From assembly GCF_003601975.1 (NCBI RefSeq), contig NZ_QZWZ01000001.1:1-64000 (forward strand): DNA of 64,000 nucleotides, in the 5' to 3' direction. The stretch's first letter is position 1; the number at the start of each line of letters is the position of its first letter. The translations under genes and the position numbers were made by a program. Of the stretch, positions 45,251 to 54,120 are shown piece by piece. This DNA is from Mesorhizobium waimense. Lineage in GTDB: Bacteria; Pseudomonadota; Alphaproteobacteria; Rhizobiales; Rhizobiaceae. Below the pieces are notes generated by a model that saw only the letters and a list, made by a program, of their open reading frames with translations, was not told the DNA's origin and did no database searches.

Positions 45251-48200
45251 TCACGCTCCCGTGAGTCGGGCAAGGGCATCGTCCATGACCGCCGCCGGCA
45301 GCTCGATCAGCCGGGGCGCCTCGGTAAACAGCAGTGCAGCCGACAGCTCGTAGCCGGGATAAAGCGGATGAAGCAGCGCCCGATAGAGCGCGAGCTGCAG
45401 CACATAAGCCGGCGGCACCTCTGCAATCGTCGCAGGCGCCGGCCGGTTGGTCTTGTAGTCGACGATCGACACGCGGCCCAAGGCCACTGCCAGGCGGTCG
45501 ATCTTGCCGGAGATGGAGCGTTTCTTGCCCTTCACCTCGAGGCTGCCCATGATCGAAACCTCGGCGCGCGACGTGGAGCCGAACAGCGGCGCGAAGCGCG
45601 GGTCTGCGAGGATTGCGAACACTGAGGCCAGCGCCTTGTCGCGCTCGGCCTCGGGCCACTCGGCGCCGGCACGCGCCAGATAGCGCTCGGCCGCATCCCG
45701 GCGTTCGTCCTCGGCGATCCCAGGCAGCATCTGCAGCAGTTTGTGCAGGGCCAGCCCGCGCATAACAGCGAAACCGGGCTCCGCCTCCGCATCCAGCACC
45801 GGTGAGCGCGTGTCGGCCACCGTTTCCTTGCCCTCGTCGATCAGTGCCGAAGCGCCGGACGGCGACAGCGGCCGCGGCAGGTCCTCGTAAGGCGGCAAGG
45901 GCCGGAATAGGCTCGCCGGCAATGGCGCGAACGGGTGCGCCGGCCTGTTCTCCCCGGTTGCCGCGATTGGTACCGGCGGCAGCTTGGTCATGTGGAAGCA
46001 GTGTACGGGCTCGCCGGTGGCGGGATGCCGGCGCTCGGCGCTTTCCGGAGCGCCGATCAGCGCGCGGCTGACGATCGAGTGCCAGGTACCTGTGCTTGGC
46101 GCCCGCTTGCCATGATAGCCGCAGACGATCAGCCGGTCCTCGGCGCGCGTCATGCCGACATAGAGCAGCCGGCGGTATTCGTCGTCGGCGAGTTCGCGAG
46201 CGCGAGTTGCGGCGGCCTTGGAAAAGCCGTTGGCGACGTCGCTGGCCGAGCGCCAGAGATAGCCCTTGCCGCGAAAATGCTCGCCCGAGCCTTGGAACGG
46301 CATCAGCCGCGGCAGATGCTGGTCGCTAAACGGCGCCGAGCCGCCATCGACCAGGAAGACGACAGGCGCCTCCAGGCCCTTGGCGGCGTGCACCGTCATG
46401 ACGCGCACCTCGTCGCGGGTCTGGTCCATCTCGCGCTTGATCTCGGGGCTGGTGCTTTCCAACGTCGCCAGGAAGGCTTCCAGCCCCGGCAGGCCGGTCC
46501 GCTCCTCGGCCAAGCAGAAGCTCAGGAACTCGTCGATGATATCACCGGCCTCCGGTCCGAGCCGCGCGATCATCTTCTTGCGCAGCCCGTCGCGGGCCAG
46601 TGCCGCGGCATAAAATTCGAACACCGGCTTGAACGCCGCCTCATCCGCCCAGGCATCGAGCTGGCTAACGATGGCGGCCAGCGCGGCGTCTTCGCCAGCA
46701 TGCAGTCTCAGTGAGCCGATCAGCGACAGGCCAGGCGCCCGCCCGCTTGCCAGCGCAAAAAGCCGCTCCTCCGAAACATCGAAGATCGGACTGCGCAGCA
46801 CGGCGGCCAGCGACAGGTCGTCCTGTGGCTGGATGAGGAAATGGCCGAGCGCGATCAGGTCCTTGACCGCGATATGGCCGGGCAGGCTGAGCCGGTCGGC
46901 TCCGGCCACCGGGATCTGCCGGTTCTTCAAGCTGCGCGACAGCGCATGGACGAAGCGGTCGCGCTTGCGCACCAGCACAAGTATGTCGCCCGCCGTCAGC
47001 TTCCGGCCCTTGCCTTCGATGGTCTCGCCGTCCCGGAGCCAGCTCTGGATGGTCGCGGCGACATGCTCGGCAACGCGCACCGCCGGCGCGCTGGCATGGT
47101 TGACGGGCAAGGTCCAGTCGTCGGGTTCCTCGACCGCATCGGCGCCGATCGACGGCCAGACCTCGACATAGCCGGGCGCATCGGTGCGGATCGCCTTGTG
47201 GTTCAGCGGGTCGGGATCATGGCTGATGCCGCGCCGCACGCCCGGTTCGGCAAAGACGCGGTCGACGGCAGCCAGCACGTCGTCGGTCGAGCGGAACGAC
47301 CAGGTCAGCTTGAGGTCGGCAAACGAGGCGTCCGCGTCGCGCACGCGTCCGGCAAACAAAAGCCTGCTGTCGGCAAAGGAGTCCGGGGCGGCACCCTGGA
47401 AGGAATAGATCGACTGCTTTTCGTCGCCGACGGCAAACACGGTGCGCTGCACGGTCTCGCGCTGGCCGAGCCCGGCAAAGAATTCCTCCGTCAGCCGTTT
47501 CACCACCTCCCACTGGTCGGGGCTGGTGTCCTGCGCCTCGTCGAGCAGGACATGGTCAATGCCCTGGTCGAGCTTGTATTGCACCCAGGGTCCGGCGTCG
47601 GGTCGCGCCAGCAGGCCGACCGTGCGGGTGATGAGATCGTTGAAATCGAGGAAGCCGCGGCCGCGCTTCAGCTGTTCGTAGCGCGCGATCAGCCAGCCGG
47701 CGACGGTCAACGCGGCACAGGTGCCCTCCAGCATCCGGAACAGCGCCAACCTGTCCGAGGCGTCGAGAATGGCATGGACCGCCGCCAGATAGCGCTCTGG
47801 AAGGTCGGGCAACCGGTCGAGCAGCGCCTTCTTGAACGCCTTTTGCGGATCATAGGGGTCGCCGTCCGCTTTGAGGAAGGCCTTGCCGAGCATCTGCAAC
47901 CGGCGGATCGGGTCGTTCTCGGCGAAGGCGGCACGGGCATAGGGCAGCAGATTGTTCAGCACGGTGCGGGCGTCGGTGGCTTCGGCGGCATGGGCGAAGC
48001 CGGCAAAATAGTCGGGCAGGAAGCCCGGCAGAGGCCAAGCCGAGGCGGCTATGCCTTCGGCCGTTTCTCCGGCGCGGAACCGAAATTCGTCGAACAGCGG
48101 CTGGAAGCCGCGCCCGTCACGGCCAAGCGCGCCGATGAAGGCGCGCAAGCCGTCGCGCTTGTGCACGATCTCGGCAAGCAGTGCGTCGAGCCCGGCTTCA

Positions 48201-48769
48201 CCGCCGCGCTCCAACACGGTGGCGAAGGCCTCCGCCAGTCCGGCGTCGCCGGCGGTCGTGCCCGAGATCATGTCGCGGCGGGCGGTGGCGAAAAGCGACG
48301 CCTCCATCTGCGGGTCGAGCATTTCGAAATGCGCGGCGATGTTGGCCTCCAGCGGGAACTGGTGCAGCACCGATTCGCAAAAGGCGTGGATGGTCTGGAT
48401 CTTCAACCCGCCCGGCGTCTCCAGCGCCTCGGCGAACAGCCGCCGTGCCCGGCGCATGGTGTCGCGATCGGCTCGCCGGCCGTCCAGCGCTTCGATCCGT
48501 GCGGCCAATTCCGTGTCGCCGAGCAACGTCCATTCGGAAAGCGTCGAAAACACCCGGTTCGACATGTTGGCGGCGGCGGCGCGCGTGTAGGTCAGGCACA
48601 GGATCTTCGACGGATCGGTGCCGCACAACAAAAGCCGGATGACACGCTGCGCCAGCACATGCGTCTTGCCGGAGCCGGCATTGGCCGACACCCAGGCCGA
48701 ATTCAGCGGGTCGGAGGCGCGCGCCTGGCTGGCGGCGGTGTCGCTCGGGATCGGGTAGGCCTTCTTCAT
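45251..48769 (-). CDS. addA: Double-strand-break repair helicase AddA
   Basis: 1172 residues from the ATG at 48769. UvrD-type motifs: SANAGSGKTHVLAQRV (Walker A), LLDEAQDTSPDQWEV (II), VGDEKQSIYSFQGA (III), VMTVHAAKGLEAPVVFL (V) and YVGMTRAEDRLI (VI). The C-terminal nuclease has VSIVDYKTNRPAP. With AddB it resects broken DNA ends before recombination. The start overlaps the addB stop (ATGA). Confidence 0.97.
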   Translation of the reverse strand: MKKAYPIPSDTAASQARASDPLNSAWVSANAGSGKTHVLAQRVIRLLLCGTDPSKILCLTYTRAAAANMSNRVFSTLSEWTLLGDTELAARIEALDGRRADRDTMRRARRLFAEALETPGGLKIQTIHAFCESVLHQFPLEANIAAHFEMLDPQMEASLFATARRDMISGTTAGDAGLAEAFATVLERGGEAGLDALLAEIVHKRDGLRAFIGALGRDGRGFQPLFDEFRFRAGETAEGIAASAWPLPGFLPDYFAGFAHAAEATDARTVLNNLLPYARAAFAENDPIRRLQMLGKAFLKADGDPYDPQKAFKKALLDRLPDLPERYLAAVHAILDASDRLALFRMLEGTCAALTVAGWLIARYEQLKRGRGFLDFNDLITRTVGLLARPDAGPWVQYKLDQGIDHVLLDEAQDTSPDQWEVVKRLTEEFFAGLGQRETVQRTVFAVGDEKQSIYSFQGAAPDSFADSRLLFAGRVRDADASFADLKLTWSFRSTDDVLAAVDRVFAEPGVRRGISHDPDPLNHKAIRTDAPGYVEVWPSIGADAVEEPDDWTLPVNHASAPAVRVAEHVAATIQSWLRDGETIEGKGRKLTAGDILVLVRKRDRFVHALSRSLKNRQIPVAGADRLSLPGHIAVKDLIALGHFLIQPQDDLSLAAVLRSPIFDVSEERLFALASGRAPGLSLIGSLRLHAGEDAALAAIVSQLDAWADEAAFKPVFEFYAAALARDGLRKKMIARLGPEAGDIIDEFLSFCLAEERTGLPGLEAFLATLESTSPEIKREMDQTRDEVRVMTVHAAKGLEAPVVFLVDGGSAPFSDQHLPRLMPFQGSGEHFRGKGYLWRSASDVANGFSKAAATRARELADDEYRRLLYVGMTRAEDRLIVCGYHGKRAPSTGTWHSIVSRALIGAPESAERRHPATGEPVHCFHMTKLPPVPIAATGENRPAHPFAPLPASLFRPLPPYEDLPRPLSPSGASALIDEGKETVADTRSPVLDAEAEPGFAVMRGLALHKLLQMLPGIAEDERRDAAERYLARAGAEWPEAERDKALASVFAILADPRFAPLFGSTSRAEVSIMGSLEVKGKKRSISGKIDRLAVALGRVSIVDYKTNRPAPATIAEVPPAYVLQLALYRALLHPLYPGYELSAALLFTEAPRLIELPAAVMDDALARLTGA

Positions 48770-51700
48770 GCCTCCCCCGCCTCGTCGCCGCTGTCGCCGC
48801 CGGCCGACCATTCGAGCACGCGGGCGAGATGGTCGTAGTCGCCGTCGGCCTCGCCCTCGCGGAAGGGCAGAGCGCGCGACAGATAGCCGGTCATCGGGTC
48901 GGCATAATGGAAGAGCAGGTTCTCCAGCCGCGCCCAGGCTTCTTCGGCGAGATCGGCGGCGGTCCTCGGCTTGCGGTTGTATTCAAGGATCGATTCCTCG
49001 AACACATCGCCATTCGGCTTCAGCCTGACGAAAGCGAGCTGCGACGGCTCGCGGGCGCCAAGATCCCTGAAAGCGCCACGCCTGAGCAGCGCGCCTTCCA
49101 GCGCCAGCTGCGGCGCCAGCAGCGTGTGCGCCTGCGCCTTCGATGGCGAGGAGCCGGTCTTGTAGTCGAGTATGTCGGCCATGCCGCCAGCCAGCAGGTC
49201 GACGCGATCGGCATAGCCGGACAGCGTCACGCCGGTGCGGCCGACAGCGGTCTTCTCCGCCCGCTCCTCGGCATGGCGCCGTGTCACGGCTTCGGCGCGG
49301 CCGTGCTCCCATTCGATGATGTTGGCGGCGAGCTTTTCGAAGCGCGGCCACCACACCGCCTCGACATCGGGCGGCAGCGCGGCCTCGGCAAAGCAGCTGC
49401 GGCCGGCCTCGATGAGGCCGTTCAAGGCGCCGGGTTCGCGCGGGTCCAGCACGCGGCGCGAGAACAGATGCAGGGTGGCGTGAAACAGCGTGCCGCGCTC
49501 GGCAGCACCCGGATCGCGGATCACCGGATCGAGCGGCACCAGGCCGAGGATTTTCCTGGCATAGATCGCATAGGGGTCGCGGCGCAGCGTCTCGATCTCG
49601 GTGACCGAGAAATTCTGCGGCCGGACGCTGAGCGGCGGCCTCGGCTGCGGCCTTGGCGCAAAATCCTGCTTTTCGCCGGCGTCAAGCGCGCGCGCCCAGG
49701 CCAGCAACTCGTCGCCGCGCCGCAACGGTGCTGCCGCATGCTCCTTGCCGATGAAGGTGACCAGGCGCTGCAGCCAGCGCGACGGCACCGCTGGTGCGTC
49801 GCCGGAACGGGCCGAGCGCGTCAGCACGACCTGTCTCGCCCCCATCGCCATCTGGAAGTCGTGCGCGGCAAGGCCGATACGCCGTTCCGGCGGCTCCAGG
49901 TCGATACCGGTCTTCATCAGCCGCGACATGAAGCGGTCGCTCTCCGGCTTGCGCGGCCACACGCCTTCGTTGAGCCCGCCGATGACCAGCGTGCCGACGT
50001 TCTGCAGTCGTGCTTCCAGCGCGCCCCAGATGGCGATGTTGCGGTCGGTGCCCTGTGCCGGCTTGACCGTTTCCGCCGCCATCAGCGCCTCCATCACGTC
50101 GGGCCATTCGGCCGCCGCAAACGAGAACGGCGCTGACGCTGCGACCAGACCGCGCAGCAGTTCGGCGAGTTTTTCGCCGGCGTCGCCGGCATAGAGCTCG
50201 GCAAGGCTGCCATCCACCGTGCGTCCAAGGTTTTCCAGCGCAACGATGCTCGCCCGCGTCAGCGCGGCGAGATCGGCGTCGGCTTCGCCGCGAAAGGCGA
50301 GGAGTGGAGTGAGTGCGGCCACCAGACGGGCAAGCACATCTCGCGCATTCTCGACGCCGCGCACCGTCAGGCGCGAAAACCAGAAGGGCGGCCGGCTATC
50401 GCCAAGGCCCGAGAGCCGGGCTTCGAAGAGTTCCGCGAGTAAAGCGGCGTCGGGACGGCCGGTGCCGCCGCGCAGCGCCACCAGTTCGATGATTTCCGCC
50501 GCATGGCGGACGTCAGCGCGCTCCAGGCCGAGGCCGAGCAGCGGGTGCTTGAGCAGCGACAGCAGGCCGACCGGGTCACCCGGCCGGAACATGGCCTGCA
50601 GCGCCAGCCTCAGCAGGCTGGCCGCCGGCGTGTTGGCTAAAGGCGTGCCGCCGGAATCGTCGGCGATGACGCCGAAGCGCTTGAGCTCCGCCGAAACGCG
50701 CCGCGCCAGCGCGCGGTCGCCGGTGACGAGCGCGGCTCGCTGGCCGGGCTGTTCGACGGCGCGTTTGAGCGCCACCGCGATCGCCACCGCCTCGTCGCGT
50801 TCGCTGGCGGCCTCCACCAAAGTCACATCGGCCAGGGCTTCGGCGATATCGCCGGATTGGAAAGCAAGCCGCGTCTCGGTCCACAGCTCGGTGGTCTCGG
50901 CCGGCCGCAGCGCCTCGCCGACCAGGGCCGCGCGCAGCGCCAGCGGCCGGTCCGCGGCGGCGATCTCCTCGACATCCGCCCGCAGCACGCCGATGCCGTT
51001 GATCAGTTTGGCCAGGCCGAATTGCGGGTGGCCAAGCAGGGCCGGACGCGCGCCGGGTGCCGAAAGTGCGGCGAAGGACGCCTCGTCCAGCCTGGTGTCC
51101 AGGCCGGGCAGCACGACGGCACCATTGGGCAGGCCGGCGATGGCGGCCAGCAATTCGGCGGTCGCCGGGATCGAGCCGGTGGAGCCGGCGGCGATCACCG
51201 GGCCGGCCGGTGGATTGCGCTTCAGCCGCGCCGCCTCCAGCCGGATCAGCGCGCTGCGATGCGCGGCCGGGTTCGAGCGGTGGCGCTCTTCCAGCAGCTG
51301 CGGCCAGCTGTCGGTGACGATGCCGAGAAAATCCAGCGTCACCTGCCACCAGCCGGCGAGATTGCCGGTCACCAGCGTGGCGAGCTTGGCCCAGTCCGTG
51401 CCCTCGGTCTCGATCTCGTCCATCAGCCGGGCAAGGTCGCGCGCCAGCCAGATCGCATCGGCGGCCGAGGCCGGAATGACGATCTCCTCGTTGAAACGGG
51501 CAGCGACCGCTGCCGGCAGACGGCTCTTCCACAGCCGCACCAGCGGCGCCAGCAGGAGCAGGCGTTCCTGCGCCGCGATCGGCGGCGCCAGATCGATGGC
51601 TAAAGCGCCCTCGGCATCGAAGCCGGCCTCGTCCTCGTCGAACTCGCCGAGCGGGCGCACCACCGGGAGGATCGCCGATCGGCCGCCCAGATGGTCGACA

Positions 51701-51885
51701 AAGGCGCCGCGCAGCGCCCGCGCGGCGCGGCGGGTCGGCACATAGATGGTGACGTCGGCGAGCGCCAGCGGGTCGCCGTCGAAGCGGAAACCCGGAACCA
51801 GCCGGCCAGCCAGCAGGGCCTCCGCCAGCGTCGGCAGGAACGGCGCTCCAGATGGTATCGAGAAGACGCGGCGCGAGCCGCTCAT
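48766..51885 (-). CDS. addB: Double-strand-break repair protein AddB
   Basis: 1039 residues from the ATG at 51885. RVFSIPSGAPFLPTLAEALL is the alphaproteobacterial AddB start; VIGGLNEGVWPRKPESDRF is characteristic; the C-terminal nuclease carries MADILDYKTGSSPSKAQ. The Fe-S cysteine set of Firmicute AddB is not evident. It overlaps the murU stop upstream and the addA start downstream, both by ATGA. Confidence 0.95.
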   Translation of the reverse strand: MSGSRRVFSIPSGAPFLPTLAEALLAGRLVPGFRFDGDPLALADVTIYVPTRRAARALRGAFVDHLGGRSAILPVVRPLGEFDEDEAGFDAEGALAIDLAPPIAAQERLLLLAPLVRLWKSRLPAAVAARFNEEIVIPASAADAIWLARDLARLMDEIETEGTDWAKLATLVTGNLAGWWQVTLDFLGIVTDSWPQLLEERHRSNPAAHRSALIRLEAARLKRNPPAGPVIAAGSTGSIPATAELLAAIAGLPNGAVVLPGLDTRLDEASFAALSAPGARPALLGHPQFGLAKLINGIGVLRADVEEIAAADRPLALRAALVGEALRPAETTELWTETRLAFQSGDIAEALADVTLVEAASERDEAVAIAVALKRAVEQPGQRAALVTGDRALARRVSAELKRFGVIADDSGGTPLANTPAASLLRLALQAMFRPGDPVGLLSLLKHPLLGLGLERADVRHAAEIIELVALRGGTGRPDAALLAELFEARLSGLGDSRPPFWFSRLTVRGVENARDVLARLVAALTPLLAFRGEADADLAALTRASIVALENLGRTVDGSLAELYAGDAGEKLAELLRGLVAASAPFSFAAAEWPDVMEALMAAETVKPAQGTDRNIAIWGALEARLQNVGTLVIGGLNEGVWPRKPESDRFMSRLMKTGIDLEPPERRIGLAAHDFQMAMGARQVVLTRSARSGDAPAVPSRWLQRLVTFIGKEHAAAPLRRGDELLAWARALDAGEKQDFAPRPQPRPPLSVRPQNFSVTEIETLRRDPYAIYARKILGLVPLDPVIRDPGAAERGTLFHATLHLFSRRVLDPREPGALNGLIEAGRSCFAEAALPPDVEAVWWPRFEKLAANIIEWEHGRAEAVTRRHAEERAEKTAVGRTGVTLSGYADRVDLLAGGMADILDYKTGSSPSKAQAHTLLAPQLALEGALLRRGAFRDLGAREPSQLAFVRLKPNGDVFEESILEYNRKPRTAADLAEEAWARLENLLFHYADPMTGYLSRALPFREGEADGDYDHLARVLEWSAGGDSGDEAGEA

Positions 51886-52610
51886 ATGACTTTCGCGAGG
51901 GCGCCGGCCACCGCCGCTTCCGCCAGCGGAATGGCGTCGGGCGTGCCGACGGTGATCCAGCGGCCCTGCATCTTCATGCCGAACAGGCGGCCAGCGGCAA
52001 TGGCCGTATCGAAATAGGCGTTGAGCGAGTGCGGCTTTGCCGGTGCGTCCTTGAAGATGCCCGGATGAATGATCGCCGCCCCGGCATAGATCACGCCGGC
52101 CGGGTCGCCCTTCGATCGGCGCAGGGCGCCATCCGGCGCCATCAGGAAATCCGTGCCGACGCAGTGTCCGGTCGCTGAGTCGAGATCCGTAAGCATCAGC
52201 AGAATATCCATTCTCGAGCCGTCCCATGCAAGGGAAAGGCGCTCGAGGCTGGGCTGGCCGCTGTCGATCCAGAATGTGTCGGCGTTGATGATGTAAAAGG
52301 CATCTTTGCCCAACTCCGGCAGCGCCTTGACGATGCCACCGGCCGAATCGAGCAAGGCCTCACTCTCGTCGGAGATGACGATCTTCGGCGCCCGCCGTGC
52401 AGCGACATGGGCAACGATCTGCTCGGGAAGATAATGAACGTTGACGATAGCCGTCTCGACGCCTGCCATGGCCAGGCTGTCCAGCCCCCAGTCGAGCAGC
52501 GTCTTGCCGGCGATTTTCACCAGCGGCTTCGGCATCGTGTCGGTGATCGGACGCATGCGCCTGCCAAGCCCCGCGGCAAGCACCATCGCAGTCGTGGGGT
52601 TAGCGGTCAC
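51882..52610 (-). CDS. murU: MurNAc-1-phosphate uridylyltransferase (MurU-like)
   Basis: 242 residues. MVLAAGLGRRMRPITDTMPK is the nucleotide-binding signature of sugar-1-phosphate nucleotidyltransferases, KPLVKIAGKTLLDW follows, and INADTFWIDSG supplies the metal Asp. Next to AmgK it should make UDP-MurNAc from recycled MurNAc-1-phosphate, bypassing de novo synthesis. It overlaps the tsaE-amgK stop and the addB start by ATGA. Confidence 0.88.
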   Translation of the reverse strand: MTANPTTAMVLAAGLGRRMRPITDTMPKPLVKIAGKTLLDWGLDSLAMAGVETAIVNVHYLPEQIVAHVAARRAPKIVISDESEALLDSAGGIVKALPELGKDAFYIINADTFWIDSGQPSLERLSLAWDGSRMDILLMLTDLDSATGHCVGTDFLMAPDGALRRSKGDPAGVIYAGAAIIHPGIFKDAPAKPHSLNAYFDTAIAAGRLFGMKMQGRWITVGTPDAIPLAEAAVAGALAKVI

Positions 52611-54112
52611 AGCGGTCGTTCTTCCAGCAAGCCATGGGCGACATAGAAGGCGTGTAACCCGGCGAGCGCCGGATGCGCCAGTGCCCGCCGCAGATAGTCG
52701 CGAATGCGCGGCAGGTGCCTGAGGTAATAGGGCTTGCCGTCGCGCTTTTCGAGCCGCACGAAAATGCCGAGGATCTTCGAATTGCGCTGCGCCGCCATGA
52801 TTGCATAGGCTTCCTTGAAGGCCGCCTCGTCGAAGCCGCCGGCGGCGTGGCGCGCCGCGATATAGGCGTGGAGCGTCCGCTTCTCGATGTCGGGCGAGAC
52901 TGTGACGCGGGCATCCATCGCCAGCGAGGCGATGTCATAGGCGGCGGGGCCGATCAGCGCGTCCTGGATGTCGACGATGCCGAGGCGGTCGTGCCCAGAG
53001 CGCTCGCCGCGCCAGATGATATTAGGCGAATGGAAGTCGCGCAGCATCAGCGTGTATTCGCTAGCCGCGAGCCGGTCGAGAACCGCGTTCCATTCCCTGG
53101 CGTAGCCGGCCCGCAAGGCTTCGCTGGCCGGGCCGCCGGTGACCATCGGCACATACCAGTCGACCAGCAGCTCGGCCTCGATCATCATGGCGTCGCGGTC
53201 GAAGGGCGGCACGTCGTGGAAGATGCCGGGCGCTGCCTGCATGCGCTCGGGCCAGGCCTTGCCGTGCATCATGGCCAGCAGTTCGGCCGCTGCCGCATAG
53301 CGCTCGGCCACCGGCTGTCCGTCGCTGCCCAGGAACCCATCCGAGCCGAGATGCTCAAGCAGCAAAAAGCCCTGGTCGAGATCCTCGGCATGGATCTCCG
53401 GCACGCTGACGCCGGCGGCCAGCAACGCCTTGTCGATGGCAACGAAGGCCGTGACGGATTGCGCGGAGTGGGCGATCACGGCGTAGGGCTTGCCGTCACG
53501 CACCGGCGGCCCCAGCACCAGCCGCGGCGAATTCATCAGCACGCGCGGCGCAAAGCCGGCGTGCGAGACGATCTCGTAGGAGCGGGCCGAAGCGTCGCCG
53601 ACGAAATGGCGGCGGCTCGCCCCACCACATCCGGCCGAGTCGAGAAAATCGCGCATCGCCAGCGACCGTGCCGCGCGCTCGAACGTGGCACCTTGCCCCG
53701 ACAGGCTTGCCCGGCGGGCCTCGCCCTGATGGTCGAGTTCGATCCACAGCGCGCTTGCCGGCATCCGGGTTTCGGCCCGTTGCGGCCACTCGACCAGTGC
53801 TGCCCCTTGCGTCAGCGCATCGTCGAAGCCGAGTTCGTCGAGTTCGGACGCCGAAGACAGCCGATAGAGATCGAAATGATGGACGGGAACGCGCGTGTCG
53901 TAGCTCTGCACCAGCGTGAAGGTCGGGCTCGGCACGTCGAGGGCCGTATCGTCGGCCAGCGCCCGGATCAGCGCGCGTGCCAGCGTCGACTTGCCGGCGC
54001 CGAGATCGCCTTTCAGCGCCAGCACATCGCCGGGGCGCAGCGCCATGGCGAGATCCTCGCCGAGCCTTGCGGTCGCGGCCTCGTCGGCGAGAAAACGCTC
54101 CAGCCCTGCCAT
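52607..54112 (-). CDS. TsaE-AmgK fusion (t6A ATPase plus anomeric sugar kinase)
   Basis: 501 residues. The first 145 are TsaE: LKGDLGAGKSTLARALI (Walker A), SPTFTLVQSYD and HFDLYRLSSASELDELGFDD; TsaE powers t6A modification of tRNA. Residues about 165-501 are an aminoglycoside-phosphotransferase-like kinase of the AmgK type (FVGDASARSYEIV, LMLRDFHSPNIIW, VDIQDALIGPAAYDIASL) that phosphorylates MurNAc at C1. The catalytic loop has LRD in place of HRD, keeping Asp and Asn. It starts eight bases downstream of the divL stop. Confidence 0.93.
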   Translation of the reverse strand: MAGLERFLADEAATARLGEDLAMALRPGDVLALKGDLGAGKSTLARALIRALADDTALDVPSPTFTLVQSYDTRVPVHHFDLYRLSSASELDELGFDDALTQGAALVEWPQRAETRMPASALWIELDHQGEARRASLSGQGATFERAARSLAMRDFLDSAGCGGASRRHFVGDASARSYEIVSHAGFAPRVLMNSPRLVLGPPVRDGKPYAVIAHSAQSVTAFVAIDKALLAAGVSVPEIHAEDLDQGFLLLEHLGSDGFLGSDGQPVAERYAAAAELLAMMHGKAWPERMQAAPGIFHDVPPFDRDAMMIEAELLVDWYVPMVTGGPASEALRAGYAREWNAVLDRLAASEYTLMLRDFHSPNIIWRGERSGHDRLGIVDIQDALIGPAAYDIASLAMDARVTVSPDIEKRTLHAYIAARHAAGGFDEAAFKEAYAIMAAQRNSKILGIFVRLEKRDGKPYYLRHLPRIRDYLRRALAHPALAGLHAFYVAHGLLEERPL

Positions 54113-54120
54113 GAAGCGCG

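Noticed and set aside
46841..48838. 665-codon plus-strand frame over addA
   Set aside because: AddA motifs on the minus strand are unmistakable.
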